The notes: generated by a model not told the origin, from the letters alone. A DNA stretch of 64,000 bases from Salipiger abyssi (GCF_001975705.1 NZ_CP015092.1:62001-126000); one strand, 5' to 3'. Shown: positions 17,195 to 26,125, counted from the first letter of the stretch. Numbers and translations: made by a program.

Positions 17195-18556
17195 GGTCCT
17201 CACGGTTGCCATGCTTGTCGTGATGGCGATTGGGGTTTTCAGTGGCTTTCCGGTGGCGCTGGTGCTCGCGGGGACAGGCTTCTTGGGGTTTGTCGCTGCG
17301 GTTTGGGTGGGGATCACTGATTTTCAGCATCTGGGGCTGATCTACCTGCGGGCCCGTGGTGTACTGACCAATGAATCAGTCCAATTCACCAGCGTTCCAA
17401 TGTTGATTTTTCTTGGCCTGATCCTGAATGCCAGCGGGATTGCCGAAACCATGTTTCGCTTGCTGGGGCGTCTTCTGACAGGCGTTCCCGGTCGCTACGC
17501 CATTGCGACTTTGCTGATCGGCCTCGTTCTTGCGCCCGCCGCCGGGGTGATCGGTGCTTCCGTCATAACTGTGGCGTTGGTGGCCTATGCCCCGATGATG
17601 GCGTCGGGCTACGCACCGCGAACCGCAGGAGGCGCTGTCGCAGCTTCTGGAGCATTGGGTGTCGTGTTCCCGCCAGCCGTGATGCTGTTCTTCATCTCGA
17701 ACGTGTTCTATCTGCGCATCGGATTGATGTATGTGGCCCTCATCGTACCTGTGCTTCTGATGGTCATGGCCTTCGCGGTCTACTTTGCGGTCACGTTGAG
17801 AAAAACGGTCGAAATCCCGCTGGACACACCCAAGACCAATCTTGTGTCAGACCTCTTGTTTGTACTCGCGTCTGTCGCGGTCATCGCATCCATTTCGCTC
17901 AGCATCATTCTGGGCTTTGCGACACTAACAGAGGCGGCTGGAGTAGGGGTTTTTGGCGCGCTATTGGTCGCGCTGGCGCGAAAGCGCTTGTCTTTCTCAT
18001 CGTTGAACTCTGTCACAGTGCAGACAAGCACGATGACGTCGATGGTCTTCTTCATCGTATTGGGCGCATCGGTATTCTCGCTCAGTTTCCACCTGGTCGG
18101 TGGACCGGACGTCATCTTCGAGTGGATATCCGCATTCGATCTCACCCGGTGGGAACTGTTGGCGATCCTCCTTGGCGTGATCATCATACTTGGGTTTGTT
18201 TTTGACTGGATCGAGGTGCTGCTGGTCTTTGTACCCGTACTGATGCCGATTATTTCAGATCTCGACTTCGCAGATCACGTCGGCTCTGCCTACTTTGCGC
18301 AGATCTGGATCGCTGGCCTGATTGCGTTGGCCTTGCAAACGTCCTTCCTGACGCCTCCCTTCGGCTATGCCCTGTTTTTTGCTAAGATGGCGGCACCGAA
18401 GGTATCAACCTATCCGATATCTATCGCGGAGCGGTACCTCTTGTTGCCATTGAGATCGTATTGATCGTGGCGCTGATCTCGTTTCCTCAGCTTATCACTT
18501 GGCTCCCCGAAATGGCCCTTGGGGATGCGGATGCGCCGCAGCTGATCCAGCGGTGA
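17184..18556 (+). pseudogene. dctM: TRAP transporter large permease (DctM family), frameshifted near its 3' end
   Basis: The open frame from MVNEVLTVAM encodes a DctM-type permease with about a dozen hydrophobic segments and runs to 18464. Its last residues (PISIAERYLLL) are wrong for the family. From 18416 another frame gives DIYRGAVPLVAIEIV and continues as a hydrophobic helix with FPQLITWLPEM to a stop at 18554-18556, which is the expected DctM C-terminus. The net shift lies at about 18411-18416 (TATCCGAT) and corresponds to one missing or two extra bases. Either the gene has lost its last helix or the sequence has an error. Downstream to 18683 there is only a very short unsupported frame. 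Confidence 0.82.
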
Positions 18557-18683
18557 CAGATGTTATGGGCGCGGACGCCGTGCTTTCCTTCGGAGCGGCA
18601 CTGCTGTTTCGGCACCGTGCCCGCCCCGCGAACGGCGAGGCAAAAAAGGCCAGAAAAAGAGAATAGAAACAGGAGGATAGCCG

Positions 18684-19931
18684 ATGTCTAGCATGCCATC
18701 TGCAACAGGCTTTGACAGCACACTCGCCCTGCTGCGCAACCCGTATGGGTTCATTCGGCAAACTTGCCGCCATCTCGACGCAGACCTCTTCGAAACGCGC
18801 ATTCTTCTTCACAAGACAATCTGCATGACTGGCGCTGCCGCGGCAGAAGCCTTCTATCGGGAAGAGCAGCTGATCCGCGAAGGCTCGATGCCAAGCCGCA
18901 TACAAAAGACCCTATTGGGTGAAGGCGGCGTTCAGGGATTGGACGACGCTACCCACCAGCACCGCAAGAAGATGTTCATGTCGATGATGGGGACCGAGCA
19001 TATAGCCGCGCTTCAGGGCATGTCACTTCACATGCTGGACAACTTTGCGCCGGACTGGGAGGCGAGGAACGAAGTCGTTTTTTACGACGAAGTGCGCGAA
19101 ATGCTCACGAGAGCCGTTTGCGCCTGGTGTGGGGTTCCGATTCCCGAGGCGGAGGTGGCGACCCGAACGGCGCAGCTTACATCGCTTTTTCAGGACGCCG
19201 GTGCCATCGGCCCGAAACATTGGGCCGCGCGACTGGCGCGCCACCGCCTGGAAAAATGGGCAGCACGGATGATCCAACAGGTCCGCGATGGCGAGCTTCA
19301 GCCGACGCAGGAAAGCGCCCTTCATTTCATCGCGACATGGCGCGATCTCGACGGGGAGTTGTTGAACCCCAGGGTGGCCGCCGTAGAGTTGCTGAACGTC
19401 TTGCGTCCGACCGTGGCGGTGTCTGTATTCATCGTGCAGACGGCGCACGCCCTGTACAGGTACCCAGAATGGCAGGAGAAACTGCGGAACGACGAAGGAC
19501 TGCTCGAACCCTTCGTTCAGGAGGTCCGCCGCCTCTATCCATTCTTTCCTGCGGTCGCGGCACGAGTCAAAAGTACTTTCGAGTGGCAAGGGTATCGCTT
19601 TCCCAAAGGACACCGGGTTCTGCTGGACCTCTATGGTACGAACACCGATCGGCGTTCATGGGATGCGCCACTTGAGTTTCGGCCCGAACGGTTTCGGGGC
19701 CGCGCCGAAAACCCCTACGACTTCATTCCACAGGGCGGCGGCAACCACTACACGAACCACCGCTGCCCGGGTGAATGGATCGCGATCAGTCAGATGAAGG
19801 CGTTTTGCAGGTATCTTGTGAACGACATCGACTACGATGTGCCGGATCAGGATTTGGAGCTTGACCCAGGAGAGCTGCCATCACTGCCCCAGAACCGGTT
19901 CATCATGCGCAACGTCAGGCGTCGGCAGTAG
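18684..19931 (+). CDS. CYP152-type cytochrome P450 fatty-acid peroxygenase
   Basis: A 415-residue P450. The heme ligand is Cys361 in QGGGNHYTNHRCPGEW, the signature of the CYP152 group (P450 BSbeta, SPalpha, OleTJE). The I-helix has Arg241-Pro242 (VLRPTVAVSV) where ordinary P450s have an acid-alcohol pair; this Arg binds the substrate carboxylate and lets the enzyme use hydrogen peroxide without a redox partner. It probably hydroxylates or decarboxylates fatty acids. A strong AGGAGG site precedes the ATG. It ends 17 bases inside the convergent CDF gene. Its link to the metal genes may be peroxide consumption, but that is speculation. Confidence 0.92.
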   Translation: MSSMPSATGFDSTLALLRNPYGFIRQTCRHLDADLFETRILLHKTICMTGAAAAEAFYREEQLIREGSMPSRIQKTLLGEGGVQGLDDATHQHRKKMFMSMMGTEHIAALQGMSLHMLDNFAPDWEARNEVVFYDEVREMLTRAVCAWCGVPIPEAEVATRTAQLTSLFQDAGAIGPKHWAARLARHRLEKWAARMIQQVRDGELQPTQESALHFIATWRDLDGELLNPRVAAVELLNVLRPTVAVSVFIVQTAHALYRYPEWQEKLRNDEGLLEPFVQEVRRLYPFFPAVAARVKSTFEWQGYRFPKGHRVLLDLYGTNTDRRSWDAPLEFRPERFRGRAENPYDFIPQGGGNHYTNHRCPGEWIAISQMKAFCRYLVNDIDYDVPDQDLELDPGELPSLPQNRFIMRNVRRRQ

Positions 19932-20661
19932 CTTCGGCCTCACCCGGCCCGACCGACCGCGCATCCTTCGTGGCCTCGAACGCCTCCCACGCAACGTAGG
20001 GCACGATCAGAAGCGCCGCGACCGGATCGGCCCACCACCAGCCCATCCATTGCGTCAGACCGATTCCGGCCAACACCACAATGGTCTGGTATTCGCAGAT
20101 CATGGTATCCTTGGCATCGTATTTCAGGGCGGGTGAATCGAGCCGCTTGCCGTAGCGATACTTGCCCCAGGCCAATAGCGGATTGACCACTAAAGAGACA
20201 AACAGGATCGCGATCCCCCACCAATTGAAGCCCGGTGCCTCCTGCGAGATGAAGGCGGACACCGCCTCGTAGAGGATCGCGGCGACGACGATCCAGAAAG
20301 CACAGGCGACCACATAGAGCGCGACCTTCTTGCGATGCAGGACCGTGCGCTTGTCGCCACCGTCCTTCTCGGCCTTCAAGCGCCAGATCAGCGTCCCGGC
20401 TGAGGTGGCTTCGACCGTGCTGTCGAGGCCCCAACTCACTAGTGCGGCGCTGCCGGTCAGAAGTCCAACGGTGACGGATACGACGACCTCGATGAGGTTG
20501 TAGACAAGGCTGGCGATCTCGACGCGGATGCCGCGTGTCAGATTGGTTTGTCTATCATTTTTCTGCTTGCTCATGATGCGGTAACCCCTGATATATTCTA
20601 TAAGTTCCCGCCGAGAGTTGGTTACCTTGTCATCAGTATCTCGCCATTTGGAAGCCGACAT
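19915..20661 (-). CDS. Cation-transporter-like (CDF fold) membrane protein
   Basis: A 248-residue protein starting MSASKWRDTDD, chosen for its AAGGAG site over an internal ATG at 20574. The first helices contain GSAALVSWGLDSTVEATSAG, a variant of the CDF helix-2 aspartate motif, and later YDAKDTMICEYQ, the equivalent of the helix-5 motif. About five membrane segments are predicted, and the usual cytoplasmic C-terminal domain is very short. It is the last gene of the long copper operon. Substrate unknown; it may be a divergent CDF exporter. Confidence 0.8.
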   Translation of the reverse strand: MSASKWRDTDDKVTNSRRELIEYIRGYRIMSKQKNDRQTNLTRGIRVEIASLVYNLIEVVVSVTVGLLTGSAALVSWGLDSTVEATSAGTLIWRLKAEKDGGDKRTVLHRKKVALYVVACAFWIVVAAILYEAVSAFISQEAPGFNWWGIAILFVSLVVNPLLAWGKYRYGKRLDSPALKYDAKDTMICEYQTIVVLAGIGLTQWMGWWWADPVAALLIVPYVAWEAFEATKDARSVGPGEAEATADA

Positions 20662-20681
20662 TGTTCTCCTTCTAAGCTGCC

Positions 20682-21296
20682 TCAATAAAGGCGAGCTTGC
20701 CCCTCATACATGAAAACAAAGGGTTTCGGACCTTTCGCGTAGCCGGTGTCGAGCCGCTCCATGCGGAAGCCGTTCTGCTCGACCAGAGTGTCTGTCTGGC
20801 GGTCAAGGTGACAGTTTCCGGCACAATGCTTCCAGGCAGGCGTGAGCCAGCGCTGCCAACGCTGGACACCGGGTTCGGGCGCTGTTCCATGCTCGACGAA
20901 GCGGAAGGCGCCATCCGGCTTGAGAACGCGCCGGATCTCGGCCAGCACCTTCTCCGGTTCCGACACGCTGCAGAGCGTCCAGGTGGCAACCACGCAGTCA
21001 ACGCTGCGATTTTCCAGCGGCAATGCTTCGGCCACGCCCTCGATCATCTCCGTTGTCGGCGTCAAGCCCTGAGAAGCCTGCGCGGCCCGATGAAGGAGTT
21101 CCGGCGACGGGTCCACACCGACGATCTGATCCACGGCGTCGGGGTAGAGCGCGAGGTTCAGGCCCGAGCCGATCCCGATCTCCAGCACGCGGCCCTTCGC
21201 ACCTGAGACCTCGCGCCTTCGGTAGGGAAGAAGCTGTTCCTGACCCATGGTGAGATGCGTGAGGCCAGGAAGTATATGTTTTTCGTAGAACCGCAC
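20682..21296 (-). CDS. Class I SAM-dependent methyltransferase
   Basis: A 204-residue methyltransferase with the SAM-binding glycine motif LEIGIGSGLNL (about residues 38-48), an acidic end of strand 2 (VGVDPSPE) and VVATWTLCSV as motif post-I. The likely start is GTG at 21296. Proteins of this UbiE-like type are often found in metal-resistance clusters with an undefined substrate. Several cysteines and histidines in the C-terminal half (WKHCAGNCHLDRQT) could bind a metal or a thiol substrate. Located between the CDF gene and ccdA in the copper operon. Confidence 0.85.
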   Translation of the reverse strand: MRFYEKHILPGLTHLTMGQEQLLPYRRREVSGAKGRVLEIGIGSGLNLALYPDAVDQIVGVDPSPELLHRAAQASQGLTPTTEMIEGVAEALPLENRSVDCVVATWTLCSVSEPEKVLAEIRRVLKPDGAFRFVEHGTAPEPGVQRWQRWLTPAWKHCAGNCHLDRQTDTLVEQNGFRMERLDTGYAKGPKPFVFMYEGQARLY

Positions 21297-21302
21297 GAGC
21301 TG

Positions 21303-22037
21303 TTACCCTATTCGTCCAAGAACCGGAAATGCATCGAGCATCCAGTATGACAGCGCGCTCAACTGTCCAGTCATCATCGCCAGTCCCATAAGGATCATCA
21401 CGACGCCTGCAATCTGGTGGAGGCGGCGGCCAACCCGGCCGATGGCCCGCAACCGTCCCGCAATCTGATCGGTGAATCCGGCCACGATCAGAAACGGTAT
21501 CCCGAGGCCTGCGGAATAGACGGCAAGCAGCATGACGCCTTCGCCCATCGTGGCGCTCGCCGCACTGGCTGTCAGGATTGCGCCGAGGATCGGGCCGATA
21601 CACGGCGTCCAACCGAAACCGAAAGCAAGACCGAGGACATAGGACGCAGCGGGTTGGCCCCCGGGGATGTTGAGATTGAACCGGAAATCGCGTTCCATCA
21701 CTGAAACACGCGCGGCCCCGATCATGAAAAGCCCGAAGACAATGATGATGCCGCCCCCAACGAGGTTGAGTTCATACCGCCACCGAAGAAGGGCCTGACC
21801 CAATGCTGTCGCGGATGCGCCAAGCCCCATGAAAATGGTGGAGAAGCCGAGGACAAAACACAGGCTCAGCCAGACCGCGCGCGACGGCGAGGCCGCAGCC
21901 GCCCCGCCTTCAGCGGCTGTGCGCCCGGCCACGTAAGAGACATATCCTGGCACAAGAGGCAGCACGCAGGGAGACAGAAACGATATCGTACCGGCCAAGA
22001 GCGCGGCGGTGAGCCCCAGAAGCGAGATATCTACCAT
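21303..22037 (-). CDS. ccdA: CcdA-family thiol-electron transporter
   Basis: A 244-residue inner-membrane protein with six helices and the paired cysteines of CcdA: FLSPCVLPLVPGYVSY near residue 24 and GWTPCIGPILGA near residue 140. CcdA passes electrons from cytoplasmic thioredoxin to periplasmic thiol proteins such as CcmG and TlpA, several of which are encoded upstream in the same operon. It overlaps the upstream hypothetical gene by seven bases. It probably supplies reductant for cytochrome maturation and for copper-site thiols in the operon. Confidence 0.9.
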   Translation of the reverse strand: MVDISLLGLTAALLAGTISFLSPCVLPLVPGYVSYVAGRTAAEGGAAAASPSRAVWLSLCFVLGFSTIFMGLGASATALGQALLRWRYELNLVGGGIIIVFGLFMIGAARVSVMERDFRFNLNIPGGQPAASYVLGLAFGFGWTPCIGPILGAILTASAASATMGEGVMLLAVYSAGLGIPFLIVAGFTDQIAGRLRAIGRVGRRLHQIAGVVMILMGLAMMTGQLSALSYWMLDAFPVLGRIG

Positions 22038-22531
22038 GAACCACGTTCACCCCTGAATAGCTTGCGCAAGGGCACTCTTGTGGCAGCCCAATATGCCAGG
22101 GTCGGGACGATGATCCATTGCAGCAGGGGCGTGAGACCGGCGTCGATGACGGGGACCACCGGCATGATGTCGCGATAGGCCCAGGCCGCACGGATTACGA
22201 TGTTCAGCCACTCGCTGAAGATCGTGTAAGAGACGCCCATGGCCACGGCCAAAAGCAGGACACGCCCTGCGCGTTCCGACGGCCATGCGTGCCCTCCAAC
22301 AAGAAACAAGGCAAGCAAGAGCGTGCTCATGGCGATCAACAGGTCTCCGCCGGTGCAGTGCACGACCGCGAACACAATCTCTCCCCAGGTGCCTTCGACC
22401 CAGATCGTGTAGAGCGGGATATGTGCCATTTCCCAGATCAGGTGTCCGACGGCGGTATAGACGATGTATCGGCGGATGACGGACAGCCATCCGGTATCGC
22501 TTGTCTCAATGGTTTCTGTGTTTGCTGTCAT
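22031..22531 (-). CDS. Conserved-looking membrane protein of unknown function
   Basis: A 166-residue protein with four hydrophobic segments. Potential metal-site residues include VGHLIWEMAHIPLY near residue 30 and VVHCTGGD near residue 56. The ATG at 22531 (MTANTET) is preferred over a TTG at 22555 that would overlap the upstream gene. It is placed between the SCO-like gene and ccdA, so a role in copper or redox handling is likely, but I do not recognise the family. Confidence 0.7.
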   Translation of the reverse strand: MTANTETIETSDTGWLSVIRRYIVYTAVGHLIWEMAHIPLYTIWVEGTWGEIVFAVVHCTGGDLLIAMSTLLLALFLVGGHAWPSERAGRVLLLAVAMGVSYTIFSEWLNIVIRAAWAYRDIMPVVPVIDAGLTPLLQWIIVPTLAYWAATRVPLRKLFRGERGSW

Positions 22532-22551
22532 GCTGGGGGTCCGTTCTTCGA

Positions 22552-23112
22552 TCAATGCGCGTTGGTCAGGCCGTTGACGTACAGGATCATGTTGATGTGC
22601 CGGAAAGCGGAACCCGCAAAGACCCCGGAATGGCGGTTGCCGCGCGCGATAACATGCACAAGCGGAGCTTCGGGACGGTCTGGCGCAATCGCGCGATACT
22701 GATCGATCAGATTCTCTATTGGCACTTGTGCGCGAGCAATGACCACGTTCTCGGCAATCGGTCCGGGAACCGGATCACTGGCGTCGGTCACCACAAGGAA
22801 GGTCACCATGTCCAGCATGGGAGATGCATTCACTCCGCCCCTCACCTTTTCAAGAAGTGCCTGCTGGTCAGCACAGGGCGACCCGCAGTTGGACGGGACG
22901 GAACTAAGAACGACGACCTGATCGGAGAGGCTTTCCAAGTCCAACGGTTCTCGGTCAGGGCCGAGCAGATCCAACGCAGGAAGTTCGTTGATGTCAACGG
23001 CAGTGAAAGCAGGTTCTTTTTGTGCCATCACCTCGTCAAGACGGTCGCCAGGATGATCTGCGTAGGCCGGGAGGCCCGCGACGAGGGCTATCAGCAGGAG
23101 TATGTTTTTCAT
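22552..23112 (-). CDS. SCO-like thioredoxin-fold protein
   Basis: A 186-residue exported protein with a Sec signal peptide (cleavage after AYA) and a thioredoxin-like fold. The metal/thiol motif is SNCGSPCADQQ, a CxxxC spacing as in SCO1/SenC, and a histidine follows late in the chain (AFRHINMILYVNG), which would complete a Cys-Cys-His copper site. It is more divergent than the SCO gene at 23570. Likely role: periplasmic copper carrier or thiol reductase for an oxidase. It is six bases from the PCuAC gene. Confidence 0.72.
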   Translation of the reverse strand: MKNILLLIALVAGLPAYADHPGDRLDEVMAQKEPAFTAVDINELPALDLLGPDREPLDLESLSDQVVVLSSVPSNCGSPCADQQALLEKVRGGVNASPMLDMVTFLVVTDASDPVPGPIAENVVIARAQVPIENLIDQYRAIAPDRPEAPLVHVIARGNRHSGVFAGSAFRHINMILYVNGLTNAH

Positions 23113-23117
23113 GGCTG

Positions 23118-23552
23118 TTACTCCTTCGGTCCCATTGCGCCCGGTCCGAGAACCGGGACGCTGATTTCCATTCGGGCACCCGATGCGAATGTCAGGATCA
23201 ACGGCAAATCGGTGCCTTCTTCGAGTTTTTCCGACAGACCCATCAGCATCAGATGCATGCTGCCGGGCGCGAGGGTCACTGGTTCTCCGGAGGGCAGATC
23301 CAAGGCGTCGATCTTGACCATTCGGCTAACATCATCGCCGCCGGTCTCGACGGCGTGAATGGTGACGTTTCCAGCGATGAGTGTGGTGATCGCAACCAGC
23401 TGATCACTCTGATTGCTCGTGAGCGTGAGATAGGCCGCAGCCGGACGCGAGGCGAGGATGCTCGCGCGGGCCCAACCGTCCGATATCGTTACATCGGCCG
23501 ATGCGAAAAATGGCCAGAGAGTTAACGCGGTTGCAAGTGTCGTAATTTTCAT
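23118..23552 (-). CDS. Periplasmic copper chaperone PCu(A)C
   Basis: A 144-residue exported protein of the PCuAC (DUF461) family with a signal peptide ending at FASA. The copper motif is complete: a histidine (VTIHAVE), then a methionine (VSRM), 21 residues, then HLM in GSMHLMLMGL, matching the MX21HXM spacing. PCuAC carries Cu(I) to the CuA or CuB site of cytochrome oxidases, together with SCO. It sits between two SCO-family genes, as in many alphaproteobacteria. Confidence 0.92.
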   Translation of the reverse strand: MKITTLATALTLWPFFASADVTISDGWARASILASRPAAAYLTLTSNQSDQLVAITTLIAGNVTIHAVETGGDDVSRMVKIDALDLPSGEPVTLAPGSMHLMLMGLSEKLEEGTDLPLILTFASGARMEISVPVLGPGAMGPKE

Positions 23553-23569
23553 TTGGCAAGTTCCATTGT

Positions 23570-24211
23570 TTATAGCTTTTTGCGGATTTCCTGCGCCAGC
23601 GCCTCGGGCGGTTGGCCGCCTTCCTGATAGACCGCCTCAAATTCGCCACCGGGCCGCATGAGGTATATGTGCCCGGCATGCGCCATGAAATAACCGTCCG
23701 GCGCGCTGTCATCCTCGGTCCGCTTGTACCATGCGCGGAAATTTCTGGTGGCCTCGGCAACCTGCGCTTCAGTTCCGGTCAAGCCAATCAGTCTTGGATG
23801 AAAGACTGACACATATTCGGCCATAACTGGCACGGTGTCTCGCGCAGGATCGACAGTGATAAAGATCGGCGCCACCTGATCCGCATCATCACCAAGCAAG
23901 TCCAGAACGCTCGACATGTAGGCGAGTGTGGTGGGGCAAATGTCGGGGCAGTTGGTGAAACCAAAAAAAACAAGTTGCCAGCGATCAGAATAATCAGCTT
24001 GGGTCACCTCCTGTCCGGTATGATCCGTGAGTGAAAGTTCGGATCGAATATCCGCCTCGCCCGAATAGCGGACAGTCTTCGATCCATTGCCGAGATACAT
24101 TTCCAAGGCAGAGAATATTGCGACCCCGGCAATGGCCACAAATACCGCGCCCCACAATATGGATCTCAGGAGCCGCGCTTCCGGAGGGGTTTCACCGGGT
24201 TCAATCGACAT
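23570..24211 (-). CDS. SCO1/SenC copper-binding protein
   Basis: A 213-residue membrane-anchored SCO protein. A single N-terminal helix is followed by a thioredoxin fold with FTNCPDICPTTL (the CxxxC copper ligands) and the histidine ligand in MAHAGHIYLM. It delivers copper to, or reduces, the CuA site of cytochrome c oxidase. The ATG at 24211 (MSIEPGE) overlaps the end of the DsbA gene by 11 bases. Together with PCuAC it forms a complete copper-insertion pair. Confidence 0.92.
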   Translation of the reverse strand: MSIEPGETPPEARLLRSILWGAVFVAIAGVAIFSALEMYLGNGSKTVRYSGEADIRSELSLTDHTGQEVTQADYSDRWQLVFFGFTNCPDICPTTLAYMSSVLDLLGDDADQVAPIFITVDPARDTVPVMAEYVSVFHPRLIGLTGTEAQVAEATRNFRAWYKRTEDDSAPDGYFMAHAGHIYLMRPGGEFEAVYQEGGQPPEALAQEIRKKL

Positions 24212-24956
24212 CTCCGGCCTCCGCAATCAAAGCCTGAAGATCGGCCTTTTCCAACAATCCGGGAACGAGCGTTTCCCCGATCAGAAATGTCGGCGTGCCG
24301 GATATTCCAAGCTGCCGTGCGAGATCGTGAGACTTTGCGATATGGGCATCGACTTCAGGCGCGTCCATATCTGCCTGCAACTGGTCGTAGTCCAGCCCTG
24401 CCTGCTCAGCGGCCCTTCTTATAAAGACGGCATTGGCGCGCGGCTGCGCCATCAGGGCATCGTGGAAGGCCTCGAATCCGTTCTGTTTTATCGCCGCCAG
24501 CGACGCCCGAGCCGCCAGTTCGGAGTCGGGTCCGAGAATCGGCCACTCCCTCACGATGATGCGCAAGTCCGGGTTCTCCTCTATCAATTCGAAAAGGACC
24601 GGAGCCGCGCGTCGGCAATAGGGGCAGTTGTAGTCGAAGAATTCGACAACCACGATGTCGCCCTCAGGATTGCCCATCACGCCGGTGTTTGCGTCCGCAA
24701 GCAGGAGTTCACCCACGCGCTGAATCGCAGCCCGTTGTTCGGCCTGGGCTTGTGCCTGAGCCTCTTCCTGGAAGGCCAGGAGCGTATCCACCAGAACTTC
24801 CGGGTTCTCGCGGATGGTTTGCAGGATCAAGGCTTTGATGGCCTCTTGCTCAACCTGATCGAGCGGCGTCGATTGCTGGGCCAACGAAATCGTGGGCGTG
24901 GAAATCAGCGCCCAGAGGAAGACCGCAAACACGCGAAGGGCAGTTTTGAGTATCAT
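24201..24956 (-). CDS. DsbA-family thiol oxidoreductase, copy 1
   Basis: A 251-residue exported DsbA/Com1-type protein: signal peptide, a helical region rich in Gln and Ala, then a thioredoxin fold with the active site FFDYNCPYCRRA (CPYC) and the cis-proline loop GISGTPTFLIG. It probably makes or rearranges disulfides, or acts like ScsC in copper protection. Its paralogue at 43921 has the same order of motifs and also lies in a copper/cytochrome operon. Confidence 0.9.
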   Translation of the reverse strand: MILKTALRVFAVFLWALISTPTISLAQQSTPLDQVEQEAIKALILQTIRENPEVLVDTLLAFQEEAQAQAQAEQRAAIQRVGELLLADANTGVMGNPEGDIVVVEFFDYNCPYCRRAAPVLFELIEENPDLRIIVREWPILGPDSELAARASLAAIKQNGFEAFHDALMAQPRANAVFIRRAAEQAGLDYDQLQADMDAPEVDAHIAKSHDLARQLGISGTPTFLIGETLVPGLLEKADLQALIAEAGDVD

Positions 24957-24974
24957 CTATTTTTCCCTGTCAAA

Positions 24975-25000
24975 TCGCCGGGGGCCTTGGCCCCCGGCGA
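24975..25000 (-). terminator. Perfect GC-rich hairpin between two copper-operon genes
   Basis: TCGCCGGGGGCC (24975-24986), TT, then GGCCCCCGGCGA (24989-25000) gives a 12-bp perfect stem. It lies in the 51-base gap between the Met-rich gene and dsbA. On the minus-strand transcript it is followed by only three U residues, so it may be a weak terminator or an mRNA-stabilising element that sets expression of the genes on either side. Confidence 0.6.
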
Positions 25001-25007
25001 TGATTGA

Positions 25008-25289
25008 TCAGCCCTTGTCGGTCGAAGGGGTGGTTTCATCCTCGGAGTTGTTCATGGCCTCCATCATCTCGGTGCAGGCCTCCATCATCGGGCCCATTTT
25101 CTGCATCATCTTCATCATGGGCATCATGCCGTCCATGCCGGACATATCGCCGTCCATCATATTGCCGGCCATTCCGTTCTCACCGTCCATCATCTGGCCG
25201 GACGAACCGGTGTTGTCCTGGGCGAATACACTGGTGGCCAAAAGCGCGGATACGGCAGTCGCCATGCTCAGTTTCTTGATAAGTGTCAT
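25008..25289 (-). CDS. Small exported methionine-rich protein
   Basis: A 93-residue protein with a Sec signal peptide (cleavage after VFA) and a mature part dominated by methionine clusters (GQMMDG, GNMMDGDMSGMDGMM, MMKMMQKMGPMM) plus one cysteine. Methionine clusters of this sort bind Cu(I) in periplasmic copper proteins. No enzymatic motif is visible. It is followed by a strong hairpin that may give it a higher transcript level than the genes beyond. Confidence 0.78.
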   Translation of the reverse strand: MTLIKKLSMATAVSALLATSVFAQDNTGSSGQMMDGENGMAGNMMDGDMSGMDGMMPMMKMMQKMGPMMEACTEMMEAMNNSEDETTPSTDKG

Positions 25290-25324
25290 TAGTTTCTCCT
25301 TAAGGTTTCTTGAGGTTTTCGGGT

Positions 25325-25597
25325 TCAGTCCCTCGGCAGGCCCGGCTCTGCGGCCGTGCTCTTGTTGTCACATGATTTCGATTTGCACATCACGCAGGCA
25401 CCCAGCCCGCACATCACGGCGCAGGGTGCCAGCGCCAGGATCAGCGGAGCGGCCCCGATCGCCGTCACCCAACCCCAGTTCAGGTAAAGCCCGGCACCGA
25501 TGATCGTCATTGACGCGAGAATCAGGCTGCGCTGTCCAAATTGTGGCCGCCATGGGCGTGCCACCGGATTCTCAGTGTGAGATGAAGTTTCAGACAT
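25325..25597 (-). CDS. Small membrane protein with cysteine-rich C-terminus
   Basis: A 90-residue protein with two membrane helices and a cysteine cluster (APCAVMCGLGACVMCKSKSCD) at the end of the second helix. Five cysteines close to the membrane surface suggest metal binding. A protein of similar size and plan (helices with CC and a late Cys) is encoded at 53296. Function unknown; copper-operon location supports a metal role. Confidence 0.7.
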   Translation of the reverse strand: MSETSSHTENPVARPWRPQFGQRSLILASMTIIGAGLYLNWGWVTAIGAAPLILALAPCAVMCGLGACVMCKSKSCDNKSTAAEPGLPRD

Positions 25598-25600
25598 TGG

Positions 25601-26125
25601 TTATTCACTCCTTTCGTTGATGAGATTCTGAATCTGGGCCATGACCTCGGGACTGTCCCATTCGGCCGGCCCGACAAGCCTGCCGCGCTCGAAACCGTCG
25701 CGGTCGATCAGGATCGTGGTGGGAAGGCCCACTACGGCAAACGCTGCCATCACCCGAATGTCTTCGGCGAGGTATGTATCGAGATGACGAAGACCGATTT
25801 CGTCGTAGAAGCGGCGGACGATCTTCATTCCGGCGCGGTCGATCGACAGCGGCAGGACATGGAAGTCGCCGCCGCCCATTTTCTCCTGCAAGGCGTCGAG
25901 CGTCGGCATCTCTTCACGGCAGGGAACGCACCAGGTCGCCCAGATGTTCAGTAGGACCACCCTGCCCCGGAAATCCGCCAGCGTGAGATCGCGGCCTTTT
26001 CCATCGACGAAAGGTGGCGACAGCATCTCCCGCGGCTTTTCGTGAAGCGGCATTAATGGTCTGGCTTGAACCGGCCCCGCGACGCCGAGCGCCGCCATAC
26101 CAGCCAATAACTCGCGTCGTTTCAT
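25601..26125 (-). CDS. TlpA-like thioredoxin-fold protein
   Basis: A 174-residue exported protein with an RR-containing signal (MKRRELLAGMAALGVAGPVQA) and a thioredoxin fold with the active site WATWCVPCREEMP and cis-proline loop VVGLPTTILID. TlpA/ResA proteins reduce cysteines in the periplasm, including CuA-site and apocytochrome cysteines. It overlaps the next CcmG-like gene by four bases and depends on CcdA, encoded further down the operon, for electrons (inferred). Confidence 0.9.
   Translation of the reverse strand: MKRRELLAGMAALGVAGPVQARPLMPLHEKPREMLSPPFVDGKGRDLTLADFRGRVVLLNIWATWCVPCREEMPTLDALQEKMGGGDFHVLPLSIDRAGMKIVRRFYDEIGLRHLDTYLAEDIRVMAAFAVVGLPTTILIDRDGFERGRLVGPAEWDSPEVMAQIQNLINERSE

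Noticed and set aside
18553..18666. GTG-started frame of 37 codons after dctM
   Set aside because: No ribosome site and no recognisable feature; overlaps the restored dctM stop.
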